64,000 nucleotides of DNA from Rapana venosa (taxonomy: Eukaryota; Mollusca; Gastropoda; Neogastropoda; Muricidae), in contig CM054140.1 in the NCBI GenBank assembly GCA_028751875.1, forward strand, positions 31,256,393-31,320,392. The letters are read 5' to 3'. The position numbers were made by a program, and so were the translations under genes. This document shows positions 45,201 through 53,644 of this stretch, piece after piece (position 1 is the first letter of the stretch; the number at the start of each line of letters is the position of its first letter). Under the pieces are notes generated by a model. It saw only the letters and a list, made by a program, of their open reading frames with translations. It was not told the DNA's origin and did not search any database.

Positions 45201-46802
45201 GAGCAATGTGACCAGAATGTCTCTGGAACCCTGCACAACGGAAGTGTCTACAGGTAATACAGCTTACTTGAATGTTCTCTTGAAACTCTGCATACTCACT
45301 GTCTGCTGTTGTATACTCACTGTCTGCTGTTAGTAAATACTCTATGCTGAATGCTGGACACTGTTTGTCCATTTGTATCCCCTTGTACTTTTCTTTTTTG
45401 AACAATTGCCTTGACACATATAGGATAAAGAGGTCCATTGATCGGCAAAAAATCAATGTAGCTTTCGTTGTTGTTTTTTAAATTGAAAGCCCTACATTTT
45501 AAAACGACTTTGTATACACCTAAATTGCATGTGAAATCTGGTTTACTTTTTTGGATCTGGTTTCACTAGAATACCTTGCATTAAAAGTCTGTTTTCAAAT
45601 GTGATTCTCTGAGTTACATAATTTCACTTTTGCTTTTTCAAAATGTTTTCTAGATGAAAGTGTAGTCTTGAGATAGCATCTTCATGAAGATAGTTCATTT
45701 CATGTAAAGAATCTGTATTGTTTGAGACGGTTCATTTCACATCAGATTCTGGTGGATAAAGAAACTGAAAGTGATGTTTGTATGTATGCATGTCTGTGTG
45801 TAACAGAAGACTGCACGATCACCCGCATGGCTCTTCTTCTGACACGTTTCTTCTACAAGATGTGGTTCTTTGGTGCTGCCTACTACTTCCTGACCTGGGG
45901 ATTCCTGGGGGTGAGTATTTCAACACTTTTTGCTACTGTTGCTGTAGTCTAAAAGCTCATTAAGTTGAATGGGGTGAGGTGATGCTGTTTGATGGTTTTT
46001 GTGTGTGTGTGTATGGGAAGGGGGTCTCAGTTTTTCAAGTTCTCGAGTTTTTTCTGCATAGTAAGGCATCTTCTTTTCTCATGTTAAATCCTCTTTGCAA
46101 TCTTTGAAAGTTGTCCTAAAGTTACAGCATATCATAAGTCTAAAAACCTCACTTGTTTGAAGTGTTATGAAAAAGAAGGGGAGAGACCACAGTATGAGAG
46201 ACTTGAGGGAAATCTGAACTGTGTTCTAATTTCTTTCATAGGAAGACAATTTCTGACAAAATTCTGTGAAGGAAGTTCAGTTTATATGTGGGATATGCAA
46301 GCATTGCTGTGCTCACTTACACATTATAATTATGTGAAACAGGAAAATTTGTTGCATCATCCTCTGATTATGTACTGTAAGTTTATATAGTGAACCTGAC
46401 AATCATTCAGAGAGGTTGTCAAGAGTCATTGTAAAATCTACACATTGGATGACTGGTAACAAAAATGTGCCATGATGAAGATAGACAGCTACTTTTCATT
46501 GGTAACAATGCTAATTTTCAGTATATGCACACCATTGATAAGATACATTATTGATCAATAATATGAGATTGTAAGAACTTTCACAAGAGTTCTCAGAATT
46601 GACTCACAAATATACAAAGTTGAATACTTTTTATTTAGAGGACAAATATTCAGACATGCTGTTGTTACTGTAAACTTTCTGTGTACAGTTCATGCTGATC
46701 GGTTTCATCGTTGCGGTGGTTCGTGGTCGTCGATCATCCATCCAGGGAGAAGTGGACAGAGACGACTTTGAGGAAAGTGATGATGAACTGATTCATGCCT
46801 AA
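33348..46802 (+). CDS. LMBRD1: LMBRD1, lysosomal cobalamin transport escort protein (15 coding exons)
   Basis: Product: LMBD1-family multi-pass protein of the lysosome and plasma membrane. In vertebrates it works with ABCD4 (and MMACHC) to deliver vitamin B12 to the cytosol. Coding join: 33,348-33,407; 35,115-35,291; 35,941-36,004; 37,192-37,286; 38,141-38,208; 39,044-39,132; 40,012-40,085; 40,769-40,893; 41,509-41,714; 42,946-43,048; 43,520-43,624; 44,308-44,451; 45,184-45,253; 45,807-45,910; 46,689-46,802. This gives about 532 residues, against 540 in human. Diagnostic stretches: DLVPVDIFLVSYMKDSNGTF, FMYFFYEEKD, TAYGMSVLP, FPLDYILMTG, GVRTIGIWFLWIR, YGSQHYW, KMWFFGAAYYFLTWGFLG. About nine membrane spans and an acidic tail (DRDDFEESDDELIHA). 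Phases agree at every junction except within exon 8, which is one base short. The start ATG matches the family's N-terminus, though the frame is open upstream to at least 33,171. Confidence 0.93.
35115..35291 (+). CDS. LMBRD1: LMBRD1 exon 2
   Basis: Acceptor TTGCATTTCCAG, donor AAG|GTAGGA, 59 codons. Completes span 1 (LTLLFSAFYIRYY) and encodes span 2 with LVPVDIFLVSYMK, the most conserved N-terminal motif, then the N-G-T sequon. Confidence 0.95.
35941..36004 (+). CDS. LMBRD1: LMBRD1 exon 3
   Basis: Acceptor ATGTTGAAG, donor TATG|GTAAGG, 64 nt ending phase 1. Encodes DWAKSNATRQDLENSVLYAY. The SNAT sequon sits in the first luminal loop. Confidence 0.9.
36565..36916 (-). mobile_element. SINE-E insertion in LMBRD1 intron 3, with 12-bp TSD
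   Basis: Flanked by perfect TGTGCATTGTTG at 36,553-36,564 and 36,917-36,928. On the minus strand the element starts CTTGGCCCAGGCCAAAAGC and ends in a short (CAA)n tail. Length about 350 bp. The second copy is at 42,053-42,385. Confidence 0.85.
37192..37286 (+). CDS. LMBRD1: LMBRD1 exon 4
   Basis: Acceptor is a T19 tract then GCAG; donor TCT|GTGAGT. Encodes span 3 (ALYGIICFCFFILLPFMYFF) and the cytosolic YEEKDENSTRKS. Confidence 0.93.
38141..38208 (+). CDS. LMBRD1: LMBRD1 exon 5
   Basis: Acceptor GTTTTTTTCAG, donor TTGG|GTAAGT, 68 nt ending phase 2. Encodes RFCTALKYLIVFVIIATVLL, span 4. Confidence 0.93.
38364..38384. repeat. Poly-C tract (C21) in LMBRD1 intron 5
   Basis: Twenty-one consecutive C. 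Confidence 0.95.
38440..38690 (-). mobile_element. SINE-F copy, partial, in LMBRD1 intron 5
   Basis: TTTGGGCTGCTCTCCCTGGG and AGAGCACC match the far end of the 1.3 kb copy. GTTGTACATGGGACATTGG and TTTTACCCGAAAGATT match its core. The tRNA-like head is missing. Confidence 0.65.
38715..38970 (-). mobile_element. RTE-type LINE, 256-bp 5'-truncated insertion with 12-bp TSD
   Basis: Flanked by perfect TGGTGTTTTAAT at 38,703-38,714 and 38,971-38,982. The minus strand encodes, without interruption, the C-terminus of an RTE-like reverse transcriptase: WTGHILRRDPQSITRTALHW, then TPEGRRKKGRPKATWRRTVE, then LAQNRQEWKRFVAGCNG and stop. It ends in a (GAT)n tail, as is usual for RTE elements. Confidence 0.9.
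39044..39132 (+). CDS. LMBRD1: LMBRD1 exon 6
   Basis: Acceptor ACTGTGTGCAG, donor AATA|GTGAGT, 89 nt, phase 2 in and phase 1 out. Encodes LFVPTKAPPNANSTDWQKIE and NLFEGLGSN, the luminal loop with an N-S-T sequon. Confidence 0.92.
39157..39221. repeat. (TG)n microsatellite beside exon 6 donor
   Basis: About 65 bp of TG with one TTG break, starting 24 bp after the exon 6 donor. Confidence 0.95.
39400..39437. repeat. (CTGT)n microsatellite
   Basis: About nine CTGT units in intron 6. A GA-rich tract follows at 39,487-39,535. Confidence 0.9.
40012..40085 (+). CDS. LMBRD1: LMBRD1 exon 7
   Basis: Acceptor TTGTTGTGAAG, donor ACG|GTAGGT. Encodes NGENAISFLMSIFSLIGMFG and LVTYT, span 5. Confidence 0.92.
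40769..40893 (+). CDS. LMBRD1: LMBRD1 exon 8 (contains apparent 1-nt frameshift)
   Basis: Acceptor TTGTGAAG, donor AAG|GTAATA. The first half reads AYGMSVLPVELLSGKKSAK in the frame given by exon 7. The second half reads KLAVRSQREDTESRRQAIRD in a different frame, the only one that joins exon 9 correctly. One missing base near 40,821-40,835 (CCAAGAAGGAAAG) reconciles the two and makes the exon 126 nt. Encodes the start of the large cytosolic charged loop. Confidence 0.85.
41035..41280 (+). mobile_element. SINE-B copy in LMBRD1 intron 8
   Basis: TGTAGCCAAGTGGTTC (A-box region), CTGGATTCAAATCTCAGCGG (B-box region), CTCCCACATCAACC, TGTGTATGTATACATGCAG. Same arrangement as 11,415-11,640. Confidence 0.7.
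41291..41386 (-). repeat. Repeat D copy in LMBRD1 intron 8
   Basis: TGAAGTTGGAATATGGCTACC, TTCATTGTGGGC, AAAACGGTCACATAAAATTTC, ACCTTTGGTGAACC, AGCTGGGGAACGAAG. Confidence 0.75.
41509..41714 (+). CDS. LMBRD1: LMBRD1 exon 9
   Basis: Acceptor GATTTCTCAACAG, donor AAA|GTGAGG, 206 nt. Encodes the charged coiled-coil-like segment DRRLEEEERHLVRQERHLEA, then KSWCQKCLVLLRPFEIALGI, and span 6 (LLGLLVFISLLL). Confidence 0.92.
41740..42041. repeat. TG-rich low complexity in LMBRD1 intron 9
   Basis: Imperfect TGTGTG runs with a G10 tract. Cys/Val-rich open frames on the plus strand are artefacts. Confidence 0.85.
42053..42385 (-). mobile_element. SINE-E insertion in LMBRD1 intron 9
   Basis: Flanked by AATTCTATTCT at 42,042-42,052 and AATTATATTCT at 42,386-42,396 (10 of 11 match). 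Same body as the intron 3 copy, including CCCCAGCTTTACACTCTGGG and GGGTCACCCAGAACGTGC. The minus-strand tail is (CAA)n. Confidence 0.8.
42675..42696. repeat. Poly-G tract (G22)
   Basis: Twenty-two consecutive G in LMBRD1 intron 9. Confidence 0.95.
42915..42939. repeat. (AT)n directly before LMBRD1 exon 10 acceptor
   Basis: About 24 bp of AT followed only by TGAACAG before the exon. Confidence 0.95.
42946..43048 (+). CDS. LMBRD1: LMBRD1 exon 10
   Basis: Acceptor ATTGAACAG, donor AAG|GTAAAG. Encodes NIDKAMHSLGYKIGYALPTR, then HLPNPIDIVLVFSQK. NxDKAxHS is conserved in the family. Confidence 0.9.
43200..43226. repeat. (AT)n microsatellite in intron 10
   Basis: About 26 bp of AT. Confidence 0.9.
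43520..43624 (+). CDS. LMBRD1: LMBRD1 exon 11
   Basis: Acceptor ATGTGCTGCAG, donor AGG|GTCAGT, 35 codons. VFPLDYILMTGVIVYFVLCS, then MTGVRTIGIWFLWIR, one of the strongest family signatures (span 7). Confidence 0.95.
43735..43935. repeat. TG-rich repeat in LMBRD1 intron 11
   Basis: Imperfect TGTGTGTTG array of about 200 bp. Confidence 0.9.
44308..44451 (+). CDS. LMBRD1: LMBRD1 exon 12
   Basis: Acceptor GGGCTGTCAG, donor TGG|GTATGT, 48 codons. MYKVRPGRTVPQGLLMFCMI, span 8 (LMFLVLAINIVLY), then LTPQYSSYGSQHYW. Confidence 0.95.
45184..45253 (+). CDS. LMBRD1: LMBRD1 exon 13
   Basis: Acceptor GTTCTCCAG, donor CAG|GTAATA, 70 nt ending phase 1. KNVMDSSNVTRMSLEPCTTE, a luminal loop with an N-V-T sequon. 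Confidence 0.88.
45807..45910 (+). CDS. LMBRD1: LMBRD1 exon 14
   Basis: Acceptor GTGTGTAACAG, donor GGG|GTGAGT. EDCTITRMALLLTRFFYKMW, then FFGAAYYFLTWGFLG, matching the CTxTRxxLFLHKFWFFSAAYYF region of the family. Confidence 0.94.
46689..46802 (+). CDS. LMBRD1: LMBRD1 exon 15 with stop codon
   Basis: Acceptor TTCTGTGTACAG. FMLIGFIVAVVRGRRSSIQG, then an acidic tail and TAA at 46,800-46,802. Confidence 0.92.
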   Translation, partial: FMLIGFIVAVVRGRRSSIQGEVDRDDFEESDDELIHA

Positions 46803-47245
46803 GAAATGACCCTGAAGATTCTGTACAGTTCCAGTGATCATTAATACTTCTGTGTACACACCGTCATTGATTCAGAATTATTGTGCAGTTATGAATTACT
46901 TCTAGGCCATGGAACTCTTGCATTCCCTCAGCATTTGACAATGTTGCACACAAAAATATCATCAGTATATTTTATCAGCTACAGACATTGAATTCAGTTA
47001 CAATTTTAAAGATAGGCTTGGACAGGAGAAAAAACATAGATACTATGATACTAACTTGTGAGTGAATGTTACTTTTGCTCTTAGGTCAGCTCTTTGCTTC
47101 CACCCTGGCTAGTAACAGTGGAGACTGTTTTCAATTTTCAGCAGTCTAGGCTGAGAATTCGAGAGAAAAAAAAGAAAAGAAACAGTAACATTTAGCCAGA
47201 TGTCACTCATTGTCCTTCTTTATTTCTTGAGTGTTGATAACATGA

Positions 47246-47631
47246 AATAAAACATCAATCATTATCATTTCAGGTCATTCAGTTCAGCAGATTTGTCTGC
47301 CAAGAAAGGGAACCATTACACCTTCTTTCTTACAACCCTAGTAACAACTTTGTGGGAATAAACAAAAGTTTGCACATGCTTGCTGTGGTTTTATGGACTT
47401 TTGGGAGACAGGAATGTGTGGTTTATGTCAAATTGGTGATTATCAATTCTTTATCTTTAAAGAAAAGACTGCTACAAAATTGAAGTTTATTCATGTCCTT
47501 AAATCCTCAGTAGATTTGAAACCTTCAGAGTTGAATGAGGAACTATTGTTGCTATATTCTAAAAGAAACATTGTAGTTTTCATGATTCTTTGGAAAAAAA
47601 ATGAATTAGAGGCAGTTGTTTGTGAAATAAA
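47246..47631 (+). promoter_or_regulatory. LMBRD1: Candidate LMBRD1 poly(A) signals
   Basis: AATAAA at 47,246-47,251, 47,357-47,362 and 47,626-47,631, about 445 to 825 bp after the stop. Which is used cannot be told from sequence alone. The 82-codon frame at 47,393-47,641 lies in this 3' UTR region and has no recognisable motif. Confidence 0.5.
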
Positions 47632-47639
47632 TTGTTTTT

Positions 47640-48730
47640 AAAAAAATTACATTGGTAGCATAAATTTTTGGATAGCTTGATCATAGCAGGATGTATTGTT
47701 AAGTCTAGCACATTTTGTCTTAATCTGTCAGGCATACTCTGGTTTGTGCTTAAAAGCTGTATTCAGTGGGTGTGTTGAGTAATTTACATATTGTTTTCAA
47801 TTTGGAAGATGTTTCACGTGCAATCTGTGTTTTCTACGTCGTTTTTCATCATTGGTGCATAATGTGCATGCCTGAGGATCAATGTTTTCTAGTTTATAGT
47901 GAGTGTGTGTGTGTGTGTGTCCGCATGCATGCATGTGTGTGTGTGTGCACTAGATTTGCCACTTAGTACTTATTTATTGTTGTTCATCATCTGTGTAAAA
48001 TAGCATATGTGTAAAATTTGCTTGTGTATATCTTTTCTCCTTGGTATGATTTGACAGAAATGTGCTGGGGGGGGGGGGGGGGGTCTTCATTTAAAAATGA
48101 GACGGTGCATGTGAAGGGTTAAAGGGTGTGTTTCTGTGAACAGAAATGACATTGAATCATGTAGAAGTGTGTATTGGTTATGTTTTATGTTTTCTTTTTG
48201 TACAATCATCATTGCACAACAGTATCATCCTTTGTCTTTCTTCGCTGCTTTTTTTAAAAATGGATTGTAAACAACAACAAAATAGATAAAATTCACAAGT
48301 CATTTCAACTGCCTAAGATATAAACTCCTTAAATTTTGGAAAGGGAGATTAAGAATTAGGTGTAAGGAAATCAAGTGACCCAGCTGCATCAATTTGCAGC
48401 AGTAGCAGCTAGATAGCCTGTAGAGTTTTCTGTGTTGGTTTTTTTTTTTCCATCCATATGAACTGTGATATGATGTGTTATTGAATGATTATGAAAAAGA
48501 CCTGGGGATCTCACTTTTGCCATCTTGTCCTCTGCATTGTGTTGAAATTCTGAAGATTAGTCACTGGCACCAGATATTCAGGAAACAGCTGAGGAATGGA
48601 ATGAATAAAATTGTCAGGTACATTTTAAAAAGAAAACAAGAAAAACATGTAGAATTACAACAAAAGAACAAATGTTGATATAAAAAAAAGAAAGTTGACG
48701 ATGCTAATATTATATTTTGCTCTGTCTGTC
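47640..48730. other. No recognised gene
   Basis: Short TG run near 47,903 and G17 at 48,067-48,083. A 67-codon frame at 48,475-48,678 has no recognisable motif. Confidence 0.5.
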
Positions 48731-48734
48731 TGTC

Positions 48735-48743
48735 TGACTCTGT

Positions 48744-48777
<34 letters not shown>

Positions 48778-48778
48778 C

Positions 48779-48827
<49 letters not shown>

Positions 48828-48895
48828 CTATATATATATATATATTATACACACACATACAGAGAGAGATAGTGATTGATAGATAGATACACACA
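48735..48895. repeat. Compound (GT)n(CT)n(AT)n microsatellite
   Basis: GT run 48,741-48,776, CT run 48,782-48,808, AT run 48,809-48,845, then ACAC and GATA units. Confidence 0.9.
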
Positions 48896-50345
48896 CATGC
48901 ACATATCAAAATATGAGACTGTAGACTATATGCAGTCTTAAGGAGGTCAAAGCCTGCATACACAGAAAAAGAGGTAAATGGATGCTGTACAGATACATAA
49001 TTGTATACATTCATCTTTTTCAATTTTGTTTTTGTCTTGGTTTGTACAGTCACAGATCATTACAGGATCATCTGATAATCCCCTCCCCAATTAAACCAAT
49101 TTACAAAAACAAAGCAAGTATATGCTTGATACATTTTGTTATTGTGGAAAATATCAAAGTGCTGTTGGTCATGTTGTCTGGGGCTTGCTGCCTCTCAAGA
49201 TCGACTCGCAGTTTATGGTCATCAGTGGTTAAAACAGCTTTTTGAGAAAGCCCTGTGCAAAGCAGCATCAGCACATATAGTGCACCCCAAATTATGTCAC
49301 TTTGCCTCTGTTAAAGACCAAAAACATTATATTAATTCTTTAAAACAAAACCTTTAAAAAATACAGAATTAAAACAAACAAAAGCAAAAATCTTTTCGAT
49401 GGAACTGGTTTCATCAAACAAGGCATTTTATCTTTTGAAATATTCTTTGTCAGTCCATATGTTATCAAAGCATTTTCTGAATTTTCCAAAGCTTTGTGTA
49501 TTTTTTTCCCTAATGTGGCGTAGCATTACGGAATATTTCCAGGCTTATTACCGTGAGGAAACACTAATCTTTGGTTCACATTTTATTTTTCAATAGTATT
49601 GTTCACCACATTCTTACTTCTGTCACTTTCTTTGCTTGCCTAGTTCATGTTGGATGTGGTCCATGTAACACCTGAATGCTTGAAAGAAATATGTCTTTTA
49701 ATTTGCAGGATGTCAGGTGGTTGTTCTTTTATAGATTAGAATTGGGAAAGCATTTATAAATGTTGTTAGGGGGAGGGGGGGGGGTGTTTGTTGCTGTTCT
49801 TAATTGCTAAAGCTGTTTTGATACAAAAGTTTGTTTGATCTCATATTTCAAAGGTGGGTGTTTTTAGGGCCGTTTCTGCTTTCTTGTAAATGTTGTATGG
49901 TATTTTTGTATACAAATTAAACTGGAAAAAAAGACTTGCATGGGACTACCTATGCTTTGGAAAGGATTTGTGTAAAATATATTGGTTACATTAATTTATT
50001 CTTTTAAATTTTCACTTTCTTTGTTTTGTGTTCCTTGGTAGAGGATTCTTCTTTTTGTTTGGTAAGGTGTTTTTGGGTTGGTTTGATTGATTTTCAAACC
50101 ATTTCAAACTCTACACTGTTTCTAATTATGCATTAATTAAAGTGACATTATGCTACGAAATATTTTCATCTATCATGTCTTGGTAGTTTTTGTCTTTGCA
50201 GTGTGGCCAAGCTTTCAGATGGAATAGAGTTATTGATGAAGGAGTGTTGAAATTTGGGGCTATTAATCCAAAAAGTTCAGTAAAACAGCTCTAAAGCTGG
50301 ATTGTATTCTTTTAAACAAAAATATGTGTGCACCCACAGCATGTT
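48896..50345. other. No recognised feature
   Basis: A/T-rich intergenic sequence with a G-rich run near 49,770. Open frames at 49,136-49,357 and 49,399-49,596 have no recognisable motif. Confidence 0.5.
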
Positions 50346-50347
50346 TT

Positions 50348-50412
50348 TCACACACACACACACACTCACTCACTCACTCCTCACTAACTCACTCACTCAC
50401 ACAACACAACAC

Positions 50413-50447
<35 letters not shown>

Positions 50448-50448
50448 G
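50348..50448. repeat. CACT / CAACA / CA microsatellite
   Basis: About 100 bp of CACA, CACT and ACAAC units. Confidence 0.9.
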
Positions 50449-50954
50449 AAAAAGACATCAAAATGGCATTTCAAGAATCTAGTATTACAGCCAAAGACTC
50501 GAAAGTCTCCACACATAAGAAGAAAAAAAAAGTACGGTATTGTTTACCATGGTTTTCTTGTGAATGAAATGTAAACCAGTTCTGATTGGAAGTGGCTGGC
50601 TTTGCAGACATGTATAAAGTCGGTCAGACAATAATGTCAAGTAGAAGCAGGCAATTATGTTTGTGTTTGTGGCCATGTTTGGATTATGCGCACCATCAAT
50701 ATTGAGGAGAGGCTAATTGATAGCCAGGTGTGTGATTTTGTTGAGAAAAGTGTTATTGTATGTAGTGAATCAATTTGAAGATGGATAGCTTGTTGGCTTG
50801 TCGAGGTTTATGGCTGTTGCTTGTCAATGTGTTTGTGGCTTCTCCTTATGTGTAATAAAAATGCCATGCTTAATGGTGATCATTGTTTCCCTTGTGTTTT
50901 TATAATAAAATACAGGGCTAGCATATGCTACTCTGCATGTGTATGTGTGTGTGT

Positions 50955-51039
50955 GTTCTCTCTCTCTATGGCTCTCTCTCTCTCTCTCTCTCAAAAACTT
51001 ACAAAAGATAATTGCTTCATATCCTTGATGTTTATTACA

Positions 51040-51070
<31 letters not shown>
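50955..51070. repeat. Two (TC)n arrays
   Basis: TC runs at about 50,957-50,992 and 51,041-51,070, separated by about 50 bp. Confidence 0.9.
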
Positions 51071-51075
<5 letters not shown>

Positions 51076-51244
51076 CACACACATATTTTTCAGTTCCATG
51101 ACATATTTAAGTGGAGTCGTTGAAATCCATACATTGTCATGGTTTTATTATCAGATTCTGTACCAAGAGGACCATTCCTCTCTTCTTCAAGGCTGATCTT
51201 TAAATTCTATATGCTGCAATATTTACTTTTGCTTCGAAGATTTT

Positions 51245-51562
51245 AAACCAGGTATGGAGAAAAATGTACATCGCTTATCAACAAAATATGGAGAAAAAAT
51301 GCACATTGCTTATATTCCAGATGTGGAGGAAAATCCACATTGCTTTTGGACCAAATATGGAGGAAAACGCCCACTTACTTATAAACCAGATATGGAGAAA
51401 AAAATGTACATTGATTTTGGAACAGATATGGAGAAAATTGACACTTTAGGACCAGATGTGAAGAAACATGCTTATTGCCAATGGATCAGATATTGTGAAA
51501 AATGCACATTACTTTTGGACCAAATATGGAGACAGAGGTACATTGTAGGCAAAAGTCAGATG
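51245..51562 (+). repeat. ~30-36-bp minisatellite with open reading frame
   Basis: Nine degenerate units of the form ACCAGATATGGAGAAAAA, then TGCACATTGCTTTTGG. The frame 51,254-51,577 stays open for 107 codons because many units are multiples of three and stop-poor. No protein family is recognised; the repeat explains the ORF. Confidence 0.8.
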
Positions 51563-51581
51563 TATATATATATATAGGATG

Positions 51582-51857
51582 GGATAGCTCGGTGGTCAGA
51601 GCACCCTCTTTCCCCCAGCCAATGTTAATCAGAATCAAGTGTGGTTACCAGTTGGATGGATGACCGTTTGCACGCCTTGGCTTCAGTCCAGTACCCCAGT
51701 TCACCCAACTGTAAATGGGTATCTGCCTCTCTAGGGTCAGGGAAAGTAAAGCATCAAGGGAGAGGAGATGGGTGCCGCCCTCAATATGCTGGCCCCGAGA
51801 GAAGTGAGGTCTCTTGACGCCTAGCTCCCCTTATAGGTTATGGGACACCTTTACTTT
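51582..51857 (+). mobile_element. SINE-C (tRNA/5S chimera), full-length copy
   Basis: Starts GGGATAGCTCGGTGGTCAGAG (tRNA A-box-like). It is followed by a 5S-like stretch (GTGTGGTTACCAGTTGGATG, then GATGACC), a body GTTCACCCAACTGTAAATGG, then GGAGAGGAGATGGGTGCCGC, and an end TATAGGTTATGGGACACC with a T-rich tail. The other copies are at 63.0-63.6 kb. Confidence 0.8.
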
Positions 51858-52197
51858 TTTTTTTTCCTCAATTATATATAATATATATATATATATATAT
51901 ATTCTTATTACAAAAATTAGAGAAGACCATTTTCACTACTATTGTCCACACTGATATGAAAACGTGCCTAGCAAATGCACCTCTATTGCACGGTTTCTAC
52001 AAATCAGAAACTTTAAGATATAAGAAACTCAGCTGTTAATTCGTACTGTACAAGAAAAATATGCAATAAACCTAGCTATCAATTTGTACTGCACAGTTGA
52101 AAGCGCCCATGTAAAAATCTTATTATCTGTTATGGGTTTATGCAAAAGGAGCCACGTAAAACGAGCTGAAGATGAGGGCCTAACCCACCCACCCAAA
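51858..52197. other. (AT)n tract then no recognised feature
   Basis: AT run at about 51,875-51,902. The rest is unassigned. Confidence 0.5.
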
Positions 52198-52713
52198 TCA
52201 AATACTAAATGCTCTTTTCAGTTGTTTATCACATATTTCTGGAACCTTCCCATTTTCCTTGCATGGCCTGAGTGGATGAAGATTGATCTGCAGCACAGTT
52301 TTCCTAAAAGAATGTGTAGGAACAGTCTGGTTGACGCCATAGGAAGAGAGTTTCCGTTTCAGGTACAAGGCTGTTCCAAGATGCAGAGATGTTCCTTTGT
52401 ACTGCACCATGGGACCTTGCCAAAGGGCAGGGAATTTGTGCCAGCTTTTCCGCCTCTTCTCCTGACCTTTGTGTTTGTCGTCAGGCTGACAACAGGAGGT
52501 TGTTTTGGGGCGGTCCAGCTCTCTCATCACCGTCTGGAAGTCGGTGGAGCCAGAAGGAATCGGGGGCAGTGGACAACAGGATGAGATCGTCACCCTGGCT
52601 GGGCTGTGTCTTTGTAGCGTATCCGTTGACATGGCTGGTTGTCTGCTTGTGCCACAACAGGGCTCAATGCGATCTGTCAGAGAGATAAAGAAGGTGGTAA
52701 AGTCAACTGTCAC
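52198..52713 (-). other. Unassigned 171-codon open frame (overlapping open frames on + strand)
   Basis: The minus-strand frame is open for 516 bp in a relatively GC-rich, non-repetitive stretch that stands out from its A/T-rich surroundings. The plus strand is also open over much of it (52,084-52,584). The peptide (for example SLTDRIEPCCGTSRQPA, ISSCCPLPPIPSGSTDFQTV, GTALYLKRKLSSYGV) is not one I recognise, and no initiation context, splice pattern or domain is evident. It could be an old transposon or transcript fragment. Confidence 0.2.
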
Positions 52714-53222
52714 TGCTTTTGTTTGTTTTAGGTGTTTTCGTTGTGTTTTTTTGTGTTGTTTGTTTGTTTTTTTATAGGGGAGGGATATTTTCCAAGAAAA
52801 AACTGAAATTGAAAGGAAAGAACCAAGGGGGGAAAAGCCCTGAGAGGATTAGCTGGGAAACAATAGGTGTGAGGGGGGGGGGGGGGGGGTACTTGCTATT
52901 GTTTGTGTTGCTATTTTCCATTGCTGTTTCTTTACTTCAAATTTATTGTGTTCCATTAAGATACATGGATGCCTACCTGTAAATATAAAATTCCCAAGTA
53001 ATGTTTACGTTTACAAACTTAAGTAGCAGCATCATTTAAAATTCTGCACGCATTGACCATCCTGTGAGCATGCATCGTATTGCTGTTGTTGAAAGAAAAA
53101 AAGTTGAATAAAGATAGGAAATATATTTTAAACAATGTACATCTAACAACAAGGGGAGGGGGTGTGCATTTGACCAATCCTTTACATGAGGAAAAACGAG
53201 AACGAAGGGAGAAAACTTGAAA
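52714..53222. other. No recognised gene; G17 tract
   Basis: G17 at 52,873-52,889. Otherwise unassigned. Confidence 0.5.
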
Positions 53223-53244
53223 GGGGGGGGGGGGGGGGGGGGGG
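53223..53244. repeat. Poly-G tract (G22)
   Basis: Twenty-two consecutive G. Confidence 0.95.
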
Positions 53245-53579
53245 TCCTTTACACCGACCCATACATGGTTCATGTGAATGAATTACAACATGAATTATGT
53301 GCTCTATCTTCATTGTTTTATGAACGGTAAGACCAAGTCTGTGGTTGATTTGCTCATGGCCTCTGTGGTCCGTGGAGCAATAAACAATAGGTCTGGATTG
53401 GATTGGATTGGACAATCGATCTGCAAATTCGCTTACTTTGTGAGTTATCCTTTCTTGCTAATCAGCTTTTTCCACATACTCAACAATGCATATTTTTTTA
53501 AAAAGTCCACTGTCATTTTCAATTTTGTTTCAAAACAGCTTTCAAACTAAGTGCCTTCCACACTCTACTCCTCCTCCCT

Positions 53580-53584
53580 CCCCC

Positions 53585-53605
<21 letters not shown>
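53580..53605. repeat. Poly-C tract (C26) followed by A and G runs
   Basis: C26, then A11, then a G-rich run within 60 bp. Confidence 0.95.
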
Positions 53606-53615
<10 letters not shown>

Positions 53616-53644
53616 AGAAGAAGCTTGGGGGGGGCGGGGGGAGA

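Noticed and set aside
47393..47641. 82-codon frame after LMBRD1
   Set aside because: Lies in the LMBRD1 3' UTR between candidate poly(A) signals, A/T-rich, no recognisable motif.
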